Shown: one piece after another, positions 33,898-47,100 of the stretch
Numbering within the stretch: position 1 is the stretch's first letter
Layout: each line of letters begins with the position of its first letter
Assembly (NCBI RefSeq): GCF_016545825.1
Contig: NC_052612.1
Span: forward strand, 6,634,001 to 6,698,000
Direction of reading: 5' to 3'
DNA length: 64,000 bases
Origin: Eucalyptus grandis
Taxonomy: Eukaryota > Streptophyta > Magnoliopsida > Myrtales > Myrtaceae
Program-made: the position numbers and the translations under genes
Notes under the pieces: model-generated
Database searches by the model: none
Seen by the model: the letters and a program-made list of their open reading frames with translations, nothing else
Told to the model about the DNA's origin: nothing

Positions 33898-35801
33898 CAA
33901 CGAACATCACATGCTCTAGCTTTAATTGAATTATTGTTGGGAGGGGGTTATTTTTGCCCTACAAAAAGAACTCACCACACGACGATAATTGGGGGTTTTA
34001 ATTTTTTTTGGAGGACCTCGAAGGGGTTTTCTTTTCTCTCTCGGTTTCTAGGTGAAGAAATTCAAGAAAAAGAGGGAAAAATTCCCCTTCGTTGAAGGGA
34101 AAGTCAACCAAAGGGTTTTTCCCTTGTGGTTTTTTCCTTTTGCTGAAAGTACAACAGAGGGCAGTAGAATTGAGAAAATATTGGGTACCTTAAAAATGCC
34201 ATGTAATTTGTGCTCTGAACCATTTAAAGTGTGACATATGTTTGTGTGTCAATCTATGTCGTCCCACTTCTCGATTTCAAACCAACGCACGGGAGGTTCT
34301 CTCTCTGCTCTCTCAAGCATAAGCCTGGCCCACCTCTTTGCATGCTCTAACGCTCTCTTTCCTTTGCTCTCCTTTGCAGATCATCTCTCTCCTCTTTCTC
34401 CTCTCTGTCTCTCTCCTCATTCTCTGTTCCGTTGCGGGAAGAACAAAATTGTGGAGGGTTAAAGGAAAACATAAAAGTTGAGCCCCTCCGCCTCCACTAG
34501 TAGCTTCCGTCGCCTCCCTCTCACGACATCTGCTCTGCTCTCTCTCTCTCCCCTCCATGAAGTCGTGCCTCTCTTCCAGCGAAATGTGACGCCGATGGTC
34601 CTCCACCTCCACCTCCACCGGTTGCCTCCATCGCCCTCGACTCCGACGCCAATGCCCCTCCGCCTCCCTCTCACAACCTCTACTCCACTCTCTCCCTCTT
34701 TCCTCTACGGAGCGCCCTTATTGGCCAACCCTGATGCCGACGAACCCCTGCTCACGTTTTGGCCTCCCTCTCAGCGAGTGAAGGTCGCTCGCTCTTTTTG
34801 TCTTTCCTCTGCGAAGCACCCCCCATTCCTGAACATGGACGCCGCTGACACCGATGCCGTCGCCTCCCGCCGTCGCCTTCCTAAGCCCCACCGATAGCCA
34901 CCCCACTGGCGATTCCCGTACATCCAAAGGTTCTTTTTTCTTTTCTTTTCTTTTTGGATTCTACTTGGTAGAATTCGGTAACATGTTTAAGTTTATAGAT
35001 ACATCTGCATTAGGTACTGCTTTATCTTACTTGTTGCTGACTTGCTGTGTTATTCAGATAGTGAAGATTGGAAGAAAGTGAAACGGTGGTATCTTTTGAG
35101 ATTGTTTGCATATAGTCCTCCTAAGGGATTAGAGGCTTCTGAGCCTAAATTGGTCACTCCATGCTTTTTATTTTCTCCCAAAATCACATGTCTGTTGGAG
35201 AAGTTGATCCTTGCGTGCTTCTGAATAGTCATTTGCGTTGCAATTCCAAAGGTGTAACTCAGTTGTGAAGGATAAGATCAAAATATCTCTCTAAGATCTA
35301 CCTTCTTGGTCCACTGATCTATTAGAAATAGGTAGTTTACTTAGGCAAATTCATTGCAGCTTGGGCTGTTTAAACCAACAAGTACCTCTTATTTTGTTCA
35401 TGCCAACGAGAGATATGGTGGGACATCCTCACAAGCATGGAGCCGAAGCTTATCTCTGTTTGCTTTGCGAGAGAGCCACTGAAAATTGCAGGTTTCTTGT
35501 GTTTAGCTGAATTTGACATACAGAGACTAACCAAATTTGTGAAGATGACTAATTTCACGTTGTTGTTTTTTTAAGCATAAACAAAGGTTTGATTTGATGT
35601 TTATGGTTTTATCCTAATTCCACTTATTTAGAATCTCTTGGATATTGGACAGGGTTAGACTTTCTTGCTTTATCTCGTCATAGTAGATGCCATGCACTGG
35701 ATTATATTATTTAGCATGCGCCGTTTCTCTGTAATTAGAGCTGCCTTTTGTTCATGCTAAACTTTTGAACAACTGCTTTGCCTTACCTATATGAACTACA
35801 G
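33898..35801. other. Pyrimidine-rich and unassigned sequence
   Basis: The stretch 34260-34930 is rich in ctctct and cctcc with chance frames; 34930-35800 looks intron-like. No protein is recognised. Confidence 0.4.
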
Positions 35802-35929
35802 ATCCTGATAGACCTAAGAATGACAAGGGAACCATTCTTACGGACACAATCCAGGTGCTGAAGGATTTAAACACGGAAGTTAACAAATTGAAAGCTGAAT
35901 GTGCAGCTCTTACTGAAGAATCTCGTGAG
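35802..35929 (+). pseudogene. Orphan bHLH exon (bHLH121/URI-like)
   Basis: The exon is 128 nt with an AG acceptor and GT donor. It encodes DPDRPKNDKGTILTDTIQ followed by a leucine-zipper-like LKDLNTEVNKLKAECAAL. This is loop plus helix 2 of a plant bHLH factor of the group that controls iron uptake, closest in my memory to bHLH121. The basic region and helix 1 exon, and the later exons, are not found nearby. Frame and splice sites are intact but it stands alone. Confidence 0.65.
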
Positions 35930-36261
35930 GTGATCACTTAGTTGGCATTTGCTTAGCTCTTCTCACCGCATCGGCTTGCTCGCGAAGGAAAATGTTATGA
36001 AAGGAAAATGCAAATCATGCTCTTGGGCTGTCTCTATTCTTTTAAGCTTTTAAAGCATTTGTCTTCGTAGTTTGTCCTCTTCAAACAAGTTCTTAACATC
36101 TACATCTACATAAACAGAGTATCCTAGAAGCATCCATTTCACGATCAGCATTCCATGCTAAATGCAAATCAAGTGGTGCAATTCTCAGCAACCCAACATC
36201 AGGGGAACCAACTATAACAAGTAAATTCTCTAGGCTATGCCACAAATGAGCACGCGACTTC

Positions 36262-36494
36262 ACCTGTGTCCACAATTATTGGTATCAACGGAGCCGCCGC
36301 GCAGACCGACCTCGCAGTCACTGCCATTTCCGGCGGCCTGAAGACATTCAGAAGAAACGGCTCAAAGATTCGAACTTTAGCATTCGAAACTCACATACCC
36401 ACTTCACATGCAAAAGCGGGGAATCGCAACCGGGCATCAGGACGACGCCCTGATCCTCTATCAGCCGGTGCACGCGCGTCTGCCGCGTCGTCAT
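36262..36494 (-). pseudogene. Petal-death-protein-like (PEP mutase/isocitrate lyase family) fragment
   Basis: Minus-strand 36494-36426 reads TRVHRLIEDQGVVLMPGC, the N-terminus of the mature enzyme family. After about 90 unrelated bases, 36336-36262 reads PPEMAVTARSVCAAAPLIPI followed by IVDTG. The segment that normally lies between, with the YDALSA and GKPD motifs, is missing. The family cleaves oxaloacetate or 2-alkylmalates. It is a broken piece. Confidence 0.6.
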
Positions 36495-36650
36495 CCTGAC
36501 CGTCGGGGAAGAATGAGAAGTGAGATGGGGCATGTTTGTTGCCGAGCGCAGCTTGAGGACAAATCAGTGAGAAAAGTGTCGGAAGAACATTGAAGTTGTT
36601 GACAAAGGTGGAGTGTGAAGAGTTGTTGTCTCGTGGGACAGAATACCCAT

Positions 36651-36674
36651 GAGAGAGAGAGAGAGAGAGAGAGA
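36651..36674. repeat. (GA)12 microsatellite
   Basis: There are twelve uninterrupted ga units. Confidence 0.95.
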
Positions 36675-37869
36675 AGAGAATCAAGACCCGTGAAGCACAG
36701 ACAAAAAGTAATAGAGCTTGTACACAAATCAATAATGTAAATGAAAATCATGAGGGATGGATGATAGCAAGGGGAAAAAGCCTATGATGTAATGCTTAAT
36801 GCTTGATCATATAGCACATGGTGATGCTAACACGTTGTCAATTTGTTTTTTGGATTGCATATATGGCATTCGGAACGCTCAAAGGCAAAGAATGCAAAAT
36901 CATTTAATTCAAGTGCATCAGGTTCCGTATAAAAAGGCACCTGACGTTGTATCTAAAGTTTTTTTAGGAGGAAGACATAATTCCAACAAGAAAATAATTA
37001 TCGCATTTGCATGAAGCGTGTCTAATCATTCAGCCAATTATCATACCATCATGATTGAGGATTCACAAGATTCTTTGCTGTATTTAGAACTTCGCCGCAT
37101 TTGTAATCTCGTGCAATTAATAAAGGAGAGCATTCTTCTTCCAACAACCATGACATAATTGATTGGAACATATGCCTGAAACTTGAACAATGAGGGCACA
37201 TTCATTACTTTTTTAAGGGTTTAGCTCCAGCAGCCATGACATAATTGATTGGAGCTCAGATTTTGCATCCAAACTATCTTGCGACTTTTGACCTGCCATG
37301 AGGCATAAGCCAGGTTGTACTCCTGCATGAGTCACTCGCATCGTGTAGTAGTGATGCCCTGGTGGTTATTAGATAAAAAGAGTCTCCAGAGATGCTGTCG
37401 TCAAGAGGTAACGAATCAGTGTACCGATGGAGATGCGAGCTAGCATACGCTTTTGGGTGTTCCCATCATCATTGACCGGAGCAGAAAAAGGCGAATTCCT
37501 ACATTCGCTATTCTATTGGCCATGATTCAACGCGATGATGAATGGCTCTTTAAACCAAGAAGCGTCACCCTAAATAATATGATCAATTTATCTTCGTTAA
37601 TGGCTGCTCAGCATACATCTCTAAATCCTTCACAGAAAAAGCAGGTGCATTGCTCATCTCTGAGAGAGACTGAAAAATGTTTACACTTAATTCATTTGCG
37701 ATGCCAAAAAAATTGGGAAAAGAGAAGGCCTTACAAGTAAAAAAGCATTGCCCATTCTGTAATAGAACAAACCCTTCATGAATGCTGTCACCAGCGACCT
37801 CCTCGATCAGCACGGCATCCGATATCTCTCTCACATCATCCTCCGCAAGATGGGGTTCACTTCACGTGA
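36675..37869. other. Intergenic, nothing firmly recognised
   Basis: A minus-strand frame of 83 residues at 37583-37834 has ordinary composition but no family I recognise. Confidence 0.4.
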
Positions 37870-39090
37870 GACGACAGGAGTGCGCAGGAAAGGGGGAGGA
37901 AGTTATGAAGGTATGGAGGAAGGCAGGAGGGGAGGGGAGATGTGCAAAGATGGTGGAGAGTTTTACTGTTCTGTCTTTTCTCCGTGCGTTCCCCAGAGGA
38001 GAGAGAGGGGAAGAAGGCTATGGGTCCCATGTGAACACGTGTTGCGCTCCCACCATCTTCTTGTTTGCCTAGAGCGTAAGACGAACGCAATATTTTCTCT
38101 CACCTCTCACGTCTCCAAAAAGGAGAGGAAGAAGAGGGAGCCAGCCCCGAGCGTCGACGCCGTTGTTTCTGCTCCGCCCCCCAGCCGCGACACTTCCGCC
38201 TGCCGGCCTCCGCTGCACCGGTTGCCACAGTCGCTCCTCCAGCAACCCGCAGGCCACCCTCACGCCGGTCACCGCGCCGGCTACGACCGCTCGTCTCCCC
38301 GCGAAGCCACCGTTCCCTTGCCGATCGCTGTTGTTGACCCGCGATACCCCTGCTCGACTCCATACGTCGCTCTGCCGGCCACCGCTGCTCCGCGCCTCCG
38401 AAGTCGCGACGCCGCCTCTATCCAGATCTGCCGTGCCGGAACGCGACCCCGAGTCATCGCGCGTCCGCGCGTCGCCACTGCTGCAATCCGACACCAGAAG
38501 CCGCCTCTCCCGCGCCTGAGCGACCTGCAGCACCCAACGTCCCCCTCTCCTCTGCTGCTCGTGCCGCGTAACCAACAGGGTTACCCCTCGCCCGCGAGCT
38601 CGCACCGCCGCCCGGCCGTGCCGATCCGCGACGATCTGACGCCTCCGCGTTGCTGCTTCTGGCCACGTCTCCGCCAGCCACTGCCGTGCACCATCGCCGA
38701 CCTGCAGCTTCTACCCGAGCCCTCTGCCGCCAGCCTCCGCCTTCGATCGACGCAGTTGCAGCCCAACGCCAGAAGCAGCAGCTCCCTGCTCCGTCGTACC
38801 TCAGTCCCTGTTCTGCCTCGCCGTTCCCGTTCCACCCCAGCCGCGACGCAGCCTCTGCCGGACCGACGCCTGCTGCCCTGCCTCCTGCACCAGCGCCGAC
38901 GCCCGAGCTCTATCGCCGGGACTGCCGTCGCACCTCCCCGCCGCCGGTCTCCTCGCACACCGTGCCAGCGCTAGCCCGCCGAGCCGGTCCGCCTGCACGC
39001 CGGCTGCCGCCCTTCGCCGGAGCTCCGAACGCCGGCAGCTCCACCGCCCTTGGCCGCGCACCACCACAGCTGCCGAGCCTTGTTTGGAAA
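37870..39090. other. GC-rich low-complexity block
   Basis: Long frames occur on both strands, rich in Pro, Arg, Ala and Ser, with cgcc/ccgcc phrases throughout. No domain is seen and no codon-position signal is visible. It is probably the GC-rich leader of a retroelement. Confidence 0.4.
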
Positions 39091-40550
39091 AAAAAAGAAA
39101 AAATCAAATTAGGTAGGTTTATTTTATTTTATTAGGTTGATTTATTTTATCTTATTTTATTTTTTGAAATATTTCTCCATGCATAATTAAAATTCCCGGC
39201 ATACCACCTAATTCGTATAAAGTTTTAGATGGGATAATTGATTGATATCTTGATGTTTAAGGTTTAAGATCAATTTATTAATTTTATTAGCAAAATAATC
39301 AGGTTTAATTAGATATCGTTTTTAAATTCGAATGATGGATAATATCTTTGATGGCCATGGATGATTCGTTGTTTTTTTTTTTTAATTGCTTTGTTTATTG
39401 CAAAAAAATACAAAAAAAAAATTGTATTTTGCATATCATGTGGATTAGAATTGTTTTCTTAGATAGAATTGCATGGTAGAATAGTTAGATTCTTTTCTAG
39501 TTATATTAAAATGCTTGTAGTATCTAGGTTAGATAATATTTTTTGGATTAAATTACATGACGAGATAATTTTCTAAGTTAAGATAGGATTCAAATTGGTC
39601 TATTCTTAACTTAAAATAGATAATATCTCACTTTAGTTAGATTTTATATTTTAGTACTTTTAATTACGAATTTTTATTAAAAAAAATGCCAAAAAAAAAT
39701 CATACGCATATCATATAGAATTAGGTTCATGAAATGCACATCATTTAGTGTTTGTTGCTAGGTTCATTTAATTAGAAATTAACCATCATTAGAATTAAAT
39801 CATTGCACATTTAATTATTGCATTTTTTTAATTTCGAATTCATGAGAAAAATCCAAAAAAATTGTCTTTGAATAAATTAATTTCATTTTCTAGGATAGAT
39901 TGCATGCTCATTAAGCAAACACAAAATATTTCACGTCATATAGTTTAGGTCATGTTTCCATGTTATATCATTTAATGTTAGATTAGTGGCATGTATTGCA
40001 TAAATAATTCTCATTAAATAAGTAAGAACAAAAAAAAATTAATTGCGTGTTAATTAGAAATCATATGTAGAACTGTCGATGTGAATTCTAATCTAACCTT
40101 GCAAATGCTTTTGATGCCATGAGATAAGTCCTGAAATTTATTCATTGCTTTATCTGGGTATTAAATTAATGGTTTGCACACTCGCATGATCATGGAGATA
40201 AATTAAAATCAATTCAAGCTACTTGCCAAATATTTTTTCAAAATAAAAGAAAAATGTACCGAAATTGCATTAAAGAAATCTAAAGTAATCAAGTCTCCGA
40301 ACTCATAATCTCTAGTTTACAGAAGTAAAGTAAATCTCCCATTACTTTACTTGGAATTCTAATTGACTCATCGAAAATAGATTAGTGACAACTCCTAATT
40401 AAAATTTGCATATTAAGAACTTGAACTTAAGTAGCGAATTAGTATGGGCTAGGGAGAGCCCGAGCTATGTTTAGGCTTAGTAATCTATTAGCCAAATCCT
40501 AGGTAGTGCATCTGAAATTTTGGTCGCGACAAATGTCGTCAATCAACTAT
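39091..40550. other. AT-rich sequence, possible retroelement leader
   Basis: Repeated phrases such as 'ttaggttcat', 'aattaaatcattgca' and 'gcatatcat' are seen in changing order. No coding sequence is present. Confidence 0.35.
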
Positions 40551-41173
40551 GAGATGCCGATGTCAATGGAGAAGTTACTGATATTAATGGTTGTCAATGC
40601 CGATATTCCAGAATTGATACCGATGATTTTGTTTGGTGAATTGATACCGTTGACTGTTCGATGCTCAAGTTAATTAGATTCTTTATTGTAGCATTGTTTT
40701 TGAGAAGTCTGTTCGTATTTTTATTTCATGACTGTTCATGTTTCTAAGTGTAATCAATGTTTTGTAAGTTCTTAGGATTTTATCACCTCAGAACATTAGC
40801 TATATTTATTAGTCATTAGTTTAAGAGTTATGTGTGAAGCATATAAAAGTGGAGGCCTGTAATTGTTTTCAATAAGGTGAAGAAAAGGTGAAATAAACAA
40901 GAAGGATATATGTCTCCTTCTCTTCTCTGTGTTGTGTTAGTGGGTGTTTCAGCTTTAAATTATCCCATCAAGATGTAGTCTGTATTTGTCTTTTACAAAA
41001 ACTCGAAATTTTCTAGTTTTGATGCCATATGAAATTATGAAGGAGCACTATTAGCTATTATAGAAGTTTAGATAATTAGATGGATGCATTATTCAAGACT
41101 TAATTGATATAACGTCTCTTTCACGACCTATGTTCCTTTTCAACAGCTAGATTACTTGCACAGCTTGGGATCA
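40551..41173 (+). promoter_or_regulatory. 5' region of the ankyrin-PGG gene
   Basis: A TATA motif (catataaaagtgg) lies at about 40848, followed by a purine-rich leader. Just before the ATG the sequence ttccttttcaacag is a good acceptor, so a non-coding first exon may be spliced to the coding exon. Confidence 0.4.
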
Positions 41174-44100
41174 ATGGAAGGAGAGCTATCTATAGAAGTG
41201 GAGGATGGTGGAATGAACAACTTGATCGAAAACTGGAGAGGTCGACGGGAGATAATGAATAATGCATTGGCGGCTTCCGCGGGGGGACAAGATCCGGCAA
41301 AAGCTTACGAATATGCTCGAAAACTGGCACGTGTCATCGAAGGCGGCAAGGTTGACGAGTTCCTTTCCATGATCAATGTAAATGATCCATTGTTGCGGGA
41401 CATCGATTGGTCTGCCGTTTTAAATTCCCGATTGGAATGGAAAGGATCACTGCTCCACAGGGCAGCAGCAACCGAGAACGACGACATCCTAAGGCTTCTG
41501 GTTGATTATGTTGGTGACCACCTCATAACCGCCCAAGATGATCGGGGAAATACCCCACTCCACTGGGTCGCTTGGTTGCCGGGATCTACTGGAGCTGCAG
41601 AGATGTTGATTCACCGGGCAAGAGGCCTCCCCAACGTCGAGGACAAGAACCTCCTATTGAGGATGAAGAACAAATGGGGAAACACCGCTTTGCACATAGC
41701 CGTGCACGAAGGTCACGCCAACTTGGTGCGCTATTTGTTGAGCGAAGATTTGGAGCCCGTGTACTGGAAGAACGCGAGTGAGAAATCTCCCCTGTACCTA
41801 GCCCTCGAGACTTACGACTCCGCTGTACATGAGGCTTTATTTTCACACTCGTTGGAACCATCAAGGATAGAAGGCTTGCCGTCCATTCATGGTGCCATTA
41901 TACGTTCACGACACGGTACGTACCTAAATCTATTTACGTGGAAATATATTTATCTATTTCTGGACTGACTCATCCCAAATCTGTGCAATAACTTTTTGCT
42001 CTTACAAAAACCCCTTACCGGTTTTTACTTAAAATTCCCTACCCTGCTTGTTAAAGTAGTTGGATACCCATCGGTTTAGCCGCATTATAAACGAATTATT
42101 CACATTAGAGCATAATAGATCGGCTTAAATATTACAAATACAACCATTTCACTAGAAACTCATGTGTTGTCGATCTTTGATTAGAAAAGCTATAAAGTGC
42201 AAATATTTAAGATTGATGACCATGAAAATCTGGAATCTAACAATGACGCTGTGTGCCATGAACCAAAATGAACAAATGAAAGTTTAGGGCATGAATTATA
42301 AACTGGTAGCAAACCTGTAGGCTGCGCAGGCGTGATTTTTTCATTGGAAAAAAAGGAGGTGAAGATTCCATCACTCTCAGCAAATTGATGGAACATCGTA
42401 AACCATTAATTTGTTTGTGACAAACAATCAATAGGTTTTTAAGAAATTAAGAAAAGTGGATCTAAATAAAGAAATATATTTTTTATTTTTTATTTTTAAA
42501 TTAATACAGTTATCATAATCTTTGCAGAAAAAGCTGATACGGTAGTGTAGCCTATATTACCTTGACCATTAAAAATATTGAGATAAAATTCATCAGACAC
42601 ACGATAATCAATTATGTGAAATTTTTTGGCTGCTAATGCCATGTATCCCAAGTTTACTACTTGAAGTGCAGCTAACGTTCATTGATCATCAGATTGGTAG
42701 ATGGCATTTAGGTGTTACAGTCATATCGAATAGAGAGAATTGTCCAAAAAGTTATAAATGTGTCAATTGTGTCAATTTAACCTCTATTTTAGTCCTAAAC
42801 TTTTTAAGGATTTACCAACTTAGTCCCTTCTAAACAATTTCTATTGGAAATCGCTAACATGGCGGTCTAGTCAAAGCTAGCTATCCTACGTGATGTTGAT
42901 CGCTTATGTGGCTTTTTTACAAAATATTTTTAATTTTTGCATTTTTTCCTTTTCTTTTTTTTTAATCCTTTTTTCCCTCTACCAGCCTCAGGCGAGGGCT
43001 ACCCTCTAACCCTTGCATAGAGCAACCCTTGCCCTTGCTCGACCTCCATTAGGTGTCAACTATGGATGGTTAGAGAAGAGAAAAAGGAAAAAAAAAAATT
43101 AGAAAAAGAAAAGGATAAAGGTGGGCCCGGCGGATCCTAGGTCACCAAAAAAATAAAAGATAAAGGAAATGAAAGGAAAAAGGAAAAAAATTGCAAAAAT
43201 TATCCGCATTAGCATTGGCTATGCCATGTAGGATATTCAGTACTACTAGACCACTATGCCTATGATTTTCAACAAAATTGGCTAGAATGACTAAAATGAC
43301 ATATCGTTAAAATGTTTATGATTGAATTGGCAAGTTATTAAAATTGTTATGACTAAATTGACACAACTGAAAGATTTAAGACTAAATTAATCATTATACA
43401 ATATATTCAAAACTTTTTGGACAATTTTCCCTATCAAGTATAATTACAACCCTAGATGCAGTAACTTTATTTTTATCCTGTCCCAATTTATTAATCTGAG
43501 CACATGTTATTATTTACATTGCACGACGTAACATGTTTGAGGCTCTCTTTTTGAACTGAACATGCAAAACAATTTCAAATAGACATAAAGTGAAAATGCG
43601 TAACAATGTATTGTGTGATGCAAATATTAAATTAGCATACCCAATAAACGTATGTGTCTAAACTTACGTTGCACTCATTGAATAGATTATAGAAGTCGAC
43701 CTGCACACATAACGTTCATAATCCATTTATAAATGGCTTAACTTATTTGTGATAACACAATTAAACCTAATGCTACCATATTTAACCACGTTCCATGTAG
43801 TGAACATGCATGTAGAAGGGCTGTTTCATAGTTTGTCAGCTCATAATTCTAATAAGCACTTTAGAAACTTTACAAAAGATCCCATTGAAATTGGATTTAC
43901 TATATATTTCTTATTCTTACTGTCCAATATATAAAAATCCTTTTATGAAGTACTACTGATTGAAATCTCGTAATAATAGTTCAGTTTGTTCTTCATTGAA
44001 TGTAAAAGTAGATGACATTGTGGAATGAATCGAGCGTTGACATGGGCTTTTGTAGATAGGTACTTTAATTAGGTTATCATGATAGGCACTTTTTTTAAGG

Positions 44101-47100
44101 TTCATATCAATTAAATAAGGTAAGGTTATTTCTTTAAATCTAGTAATATTCTTTCACTTGGGAAAATTATCCAAAAAGTCCTAAGTCTATTGCACTTTTG
44201 CCAATTCAATCACAAATCATTCAATTTTGTCAATTCAATACTAAACATTTTCACTTTTTGCCGATTGAGTGTATCCGGCTAATTTTGACTAGAATTTATT
44301 GACAGGGATAATTTTTAATAATAATTTAATTCCTTTTGAAATTTTTTGTACTTTTTTTTTCTTTTATCTTTCTTTCTTCCCCCCTTTCTTCTTCCTTTCA
44401 TCGGTGGCTAGCTACCAACCACCGGTGATGGCTAGCTACCAGCCATGGCTGGGTGAGTTGACCTTGCCCGCCGTAAGTGATGCCTAGCCAGGCAAGGCCA
44501 GGCCCTAGCAAGGGTTGGCCTCACCTAGGTTAGGCAAGACAGCCTCACCTAGGTTAGGCAAGACCAACCCTTGCCCAAACTAGGCGAGATCGCCTAGGCG
44601 AGGGTGAGCCCCCTTGTTCGGCCACATCTTACCCGAGGCATGTGAGGCTAGCTGGCTCGGCCATAGTCGGTGGCTGGCACAAAAGGAAGAAGAAAGGAAA
44701 AAAGAAAATCAAAAAATATTTTTAAAAATTGTTTACATTAGTGCCGACCATCTTACAAGAAACCGCTAGTGTCCACGTCAGCGAATTCCTATCAAAATTG
44801 GTTGGATTGACTCAATTAATAAGAAGTAAAAATATTTACGACTGAATTGGCATAAGTGCAATAGATTTAGAATTTTTTGGACAATTTTCACTCTTTCACT
44901 AATGTATCTAGAATGTAACCGGTTACCCATATTGAAATTTGTGGCCTGAATTGCTTCGTCAATTTCAAGAATGACGGCATCTGTCATGCGAACACCTTTT
45001 TTTATATTTGTGTAAAATTGAAATATGTTTTTTATTATAAATAATTGGTGAAATATTTTTCTATTTCATAAAAAAATTTCTTCTTTTGAATAGAATAAAG
45101 GTGAAATTCTTAATTCATGTTATATATTAATGTAAAATATAGGGGGCTCGACGACAATTAGAAAATTCCTAATTATCGTTGTTAGATGACTCATGAAATT
45201 TGTATATGTACTTAACAATATTATTAGAGTATATTTTATAGGAAGTATTATAGAAATGTAAGAATTTTCAATAATTGCTCATTTGCAGTTTTTGAAACTC
45301 ATTAGAACTAACTTCAATAAAACTAATGCCTCTTTTGTTGAACAAAAGTCATGGTATAAGAGGCAAACATAAATCCTAATTTGAAGCAAAATAAAAGGAA
45401 AGTGGAAGAAAAACACTCTTTGTGAGGAAAATAATCAATCCCTTACAAATTAGAGCCCTATAAATCACTTTTAGAGACAATTCTTAAAGAAAAAATCATT
45501 ATTTATTTATGTAGATGTTACAACGGTCTAGATTAATTTGCAAAGTTCACTGAACTTTTATTAGTATTATGGATGTAATTTTTCTGGTGGTAAAATGAGA
45601 CTCCTTTTGTTTTGTGTTGTGTCATCACAGCTTAAATATGTGGTCGTTATAGCTAGGATATATATGACTCCATGCAATGCACATATAAGATAGAACATAT
45701 AATGTGATTTTTTGAGTAAAAATATCTTTCCCAGAATCACTAAAATTTCACAAAATATATTTGGTCCATTCACAAGATATAATGGGATTGAGTAGCACAA
45801 TCCCCAAGGATGAGGTTATCTCTAAAGCACTCTCGCCTGTCTTTGAAGTCCAATGGCCACCCACAATCCTCAAACACCGTTGGAATATTCTCAAACAATT
45901 GAAACACCTCTCTCGCATTATTGAACCTCTTTACTAGCACCTCTGAATTTTCATAGTTGGGGCCAAAAAAATTTTCTTTTGGTGGAGCCTTTCCTTTCTG
46001 TAATTTGTGATTTATAAGCTCTACTATCTTAGAAATAGATTCTGGTCACAAATTTTACTTAGATTTTACTCACAAGTTTTGGTAAATACATAATCTCTTA
46101 ATTGAGCTGAATAAATGCCATATACCTTTACGAAGAAGATGACGTTCAATCTAGAGAGGGTGGAACAATTTTAAGGGGGATTTCGATACGGTGCTGTGGA
46201 GGCTATTGCAATGTTCTCGACAATTAAATAAGTCTGCTTGATACTTGCTAGAATTCGACGGACATAATATGAAAAGATCATTTTCCTTTTCTTGATCTTG
46301 CCTTAGCCTGCATTACGCCTGCCGACTGTATAAATAATTCATGGCGTGGAAATGCCATATAAATGGCTATGTCATTTAGTAAGATTTTTACAGTGAAATC
46401 TTAAGCACCTGTCGATGTCATTAACTAGTTTTGGTATTGCAATCTAATCTGTTATTGTCGACTATCAATACTAGTAGTGATTAAGGCACGTCAAAGATGT
46501 CCTTACTCCAAAATGGTTTTAAATATATTGAGACCAACCAAGCTCCAACCATCCTAATTTGGAGCTCCTGATCCCAGATTTATTCGACCTGATGCTCAAG
46601 AAAAACATGGAGCTATTTGCAATGACCGACTCCAACGGGGGCAATGTATTCCACTTAGCAGCTCACCTGAATCACGCCTGGGTATTCGAATTCTTACGAC
46701 CAGAAACTGAATATTTGACCCGAGAACCGGACATGAATGGAGATCTCCCCATTCATATTGCAAGCAAGATGGGTTATGTTGAACATATTGAGAAGCTAAG
46801 GGAAGTATCACTTTTGCCAAATGGGCAAGGGAAAAACATTCTTCATATTGCCGCAAAATATGGTAGAGTCTCCGTAGTGAGATATATACTCAGCCATCCA
46901 ATTCTAGGGAAGAATCCAATTCTAGGGAAGATGTTAAATGCAACAGATGATGATGGAAATACAGCTTTGCACTTGGCTGCGATGCATTCACAGCCCGCTG
47001 CTTTGATTGATCTTTTGCGGACTGACGGAATTCTACCAAGCATTTTCAACAATGAATGCTTGCTTGCTGTTGACATTGCTCGACGACGACACCAGGCAGA

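Noticed and set aside
36093..36275. Minus-strand phrase GSPDVGLL, thought to be the missing GKPD segment of the petal-death-protein fragment
   Set aside because: It lies downstream of the PPEM segment, the wrong order, and the surrounding residues do not match.
37778..38974. Plus-strand frame of 398 codons, rich in Pro, Arg, Ser and Ala
   Set aside because: GC-rich low-complexity sequence with equally long frames on the other strand, no domain and no upstream signals; length is explained by few stop codons in GC-rich DNA.
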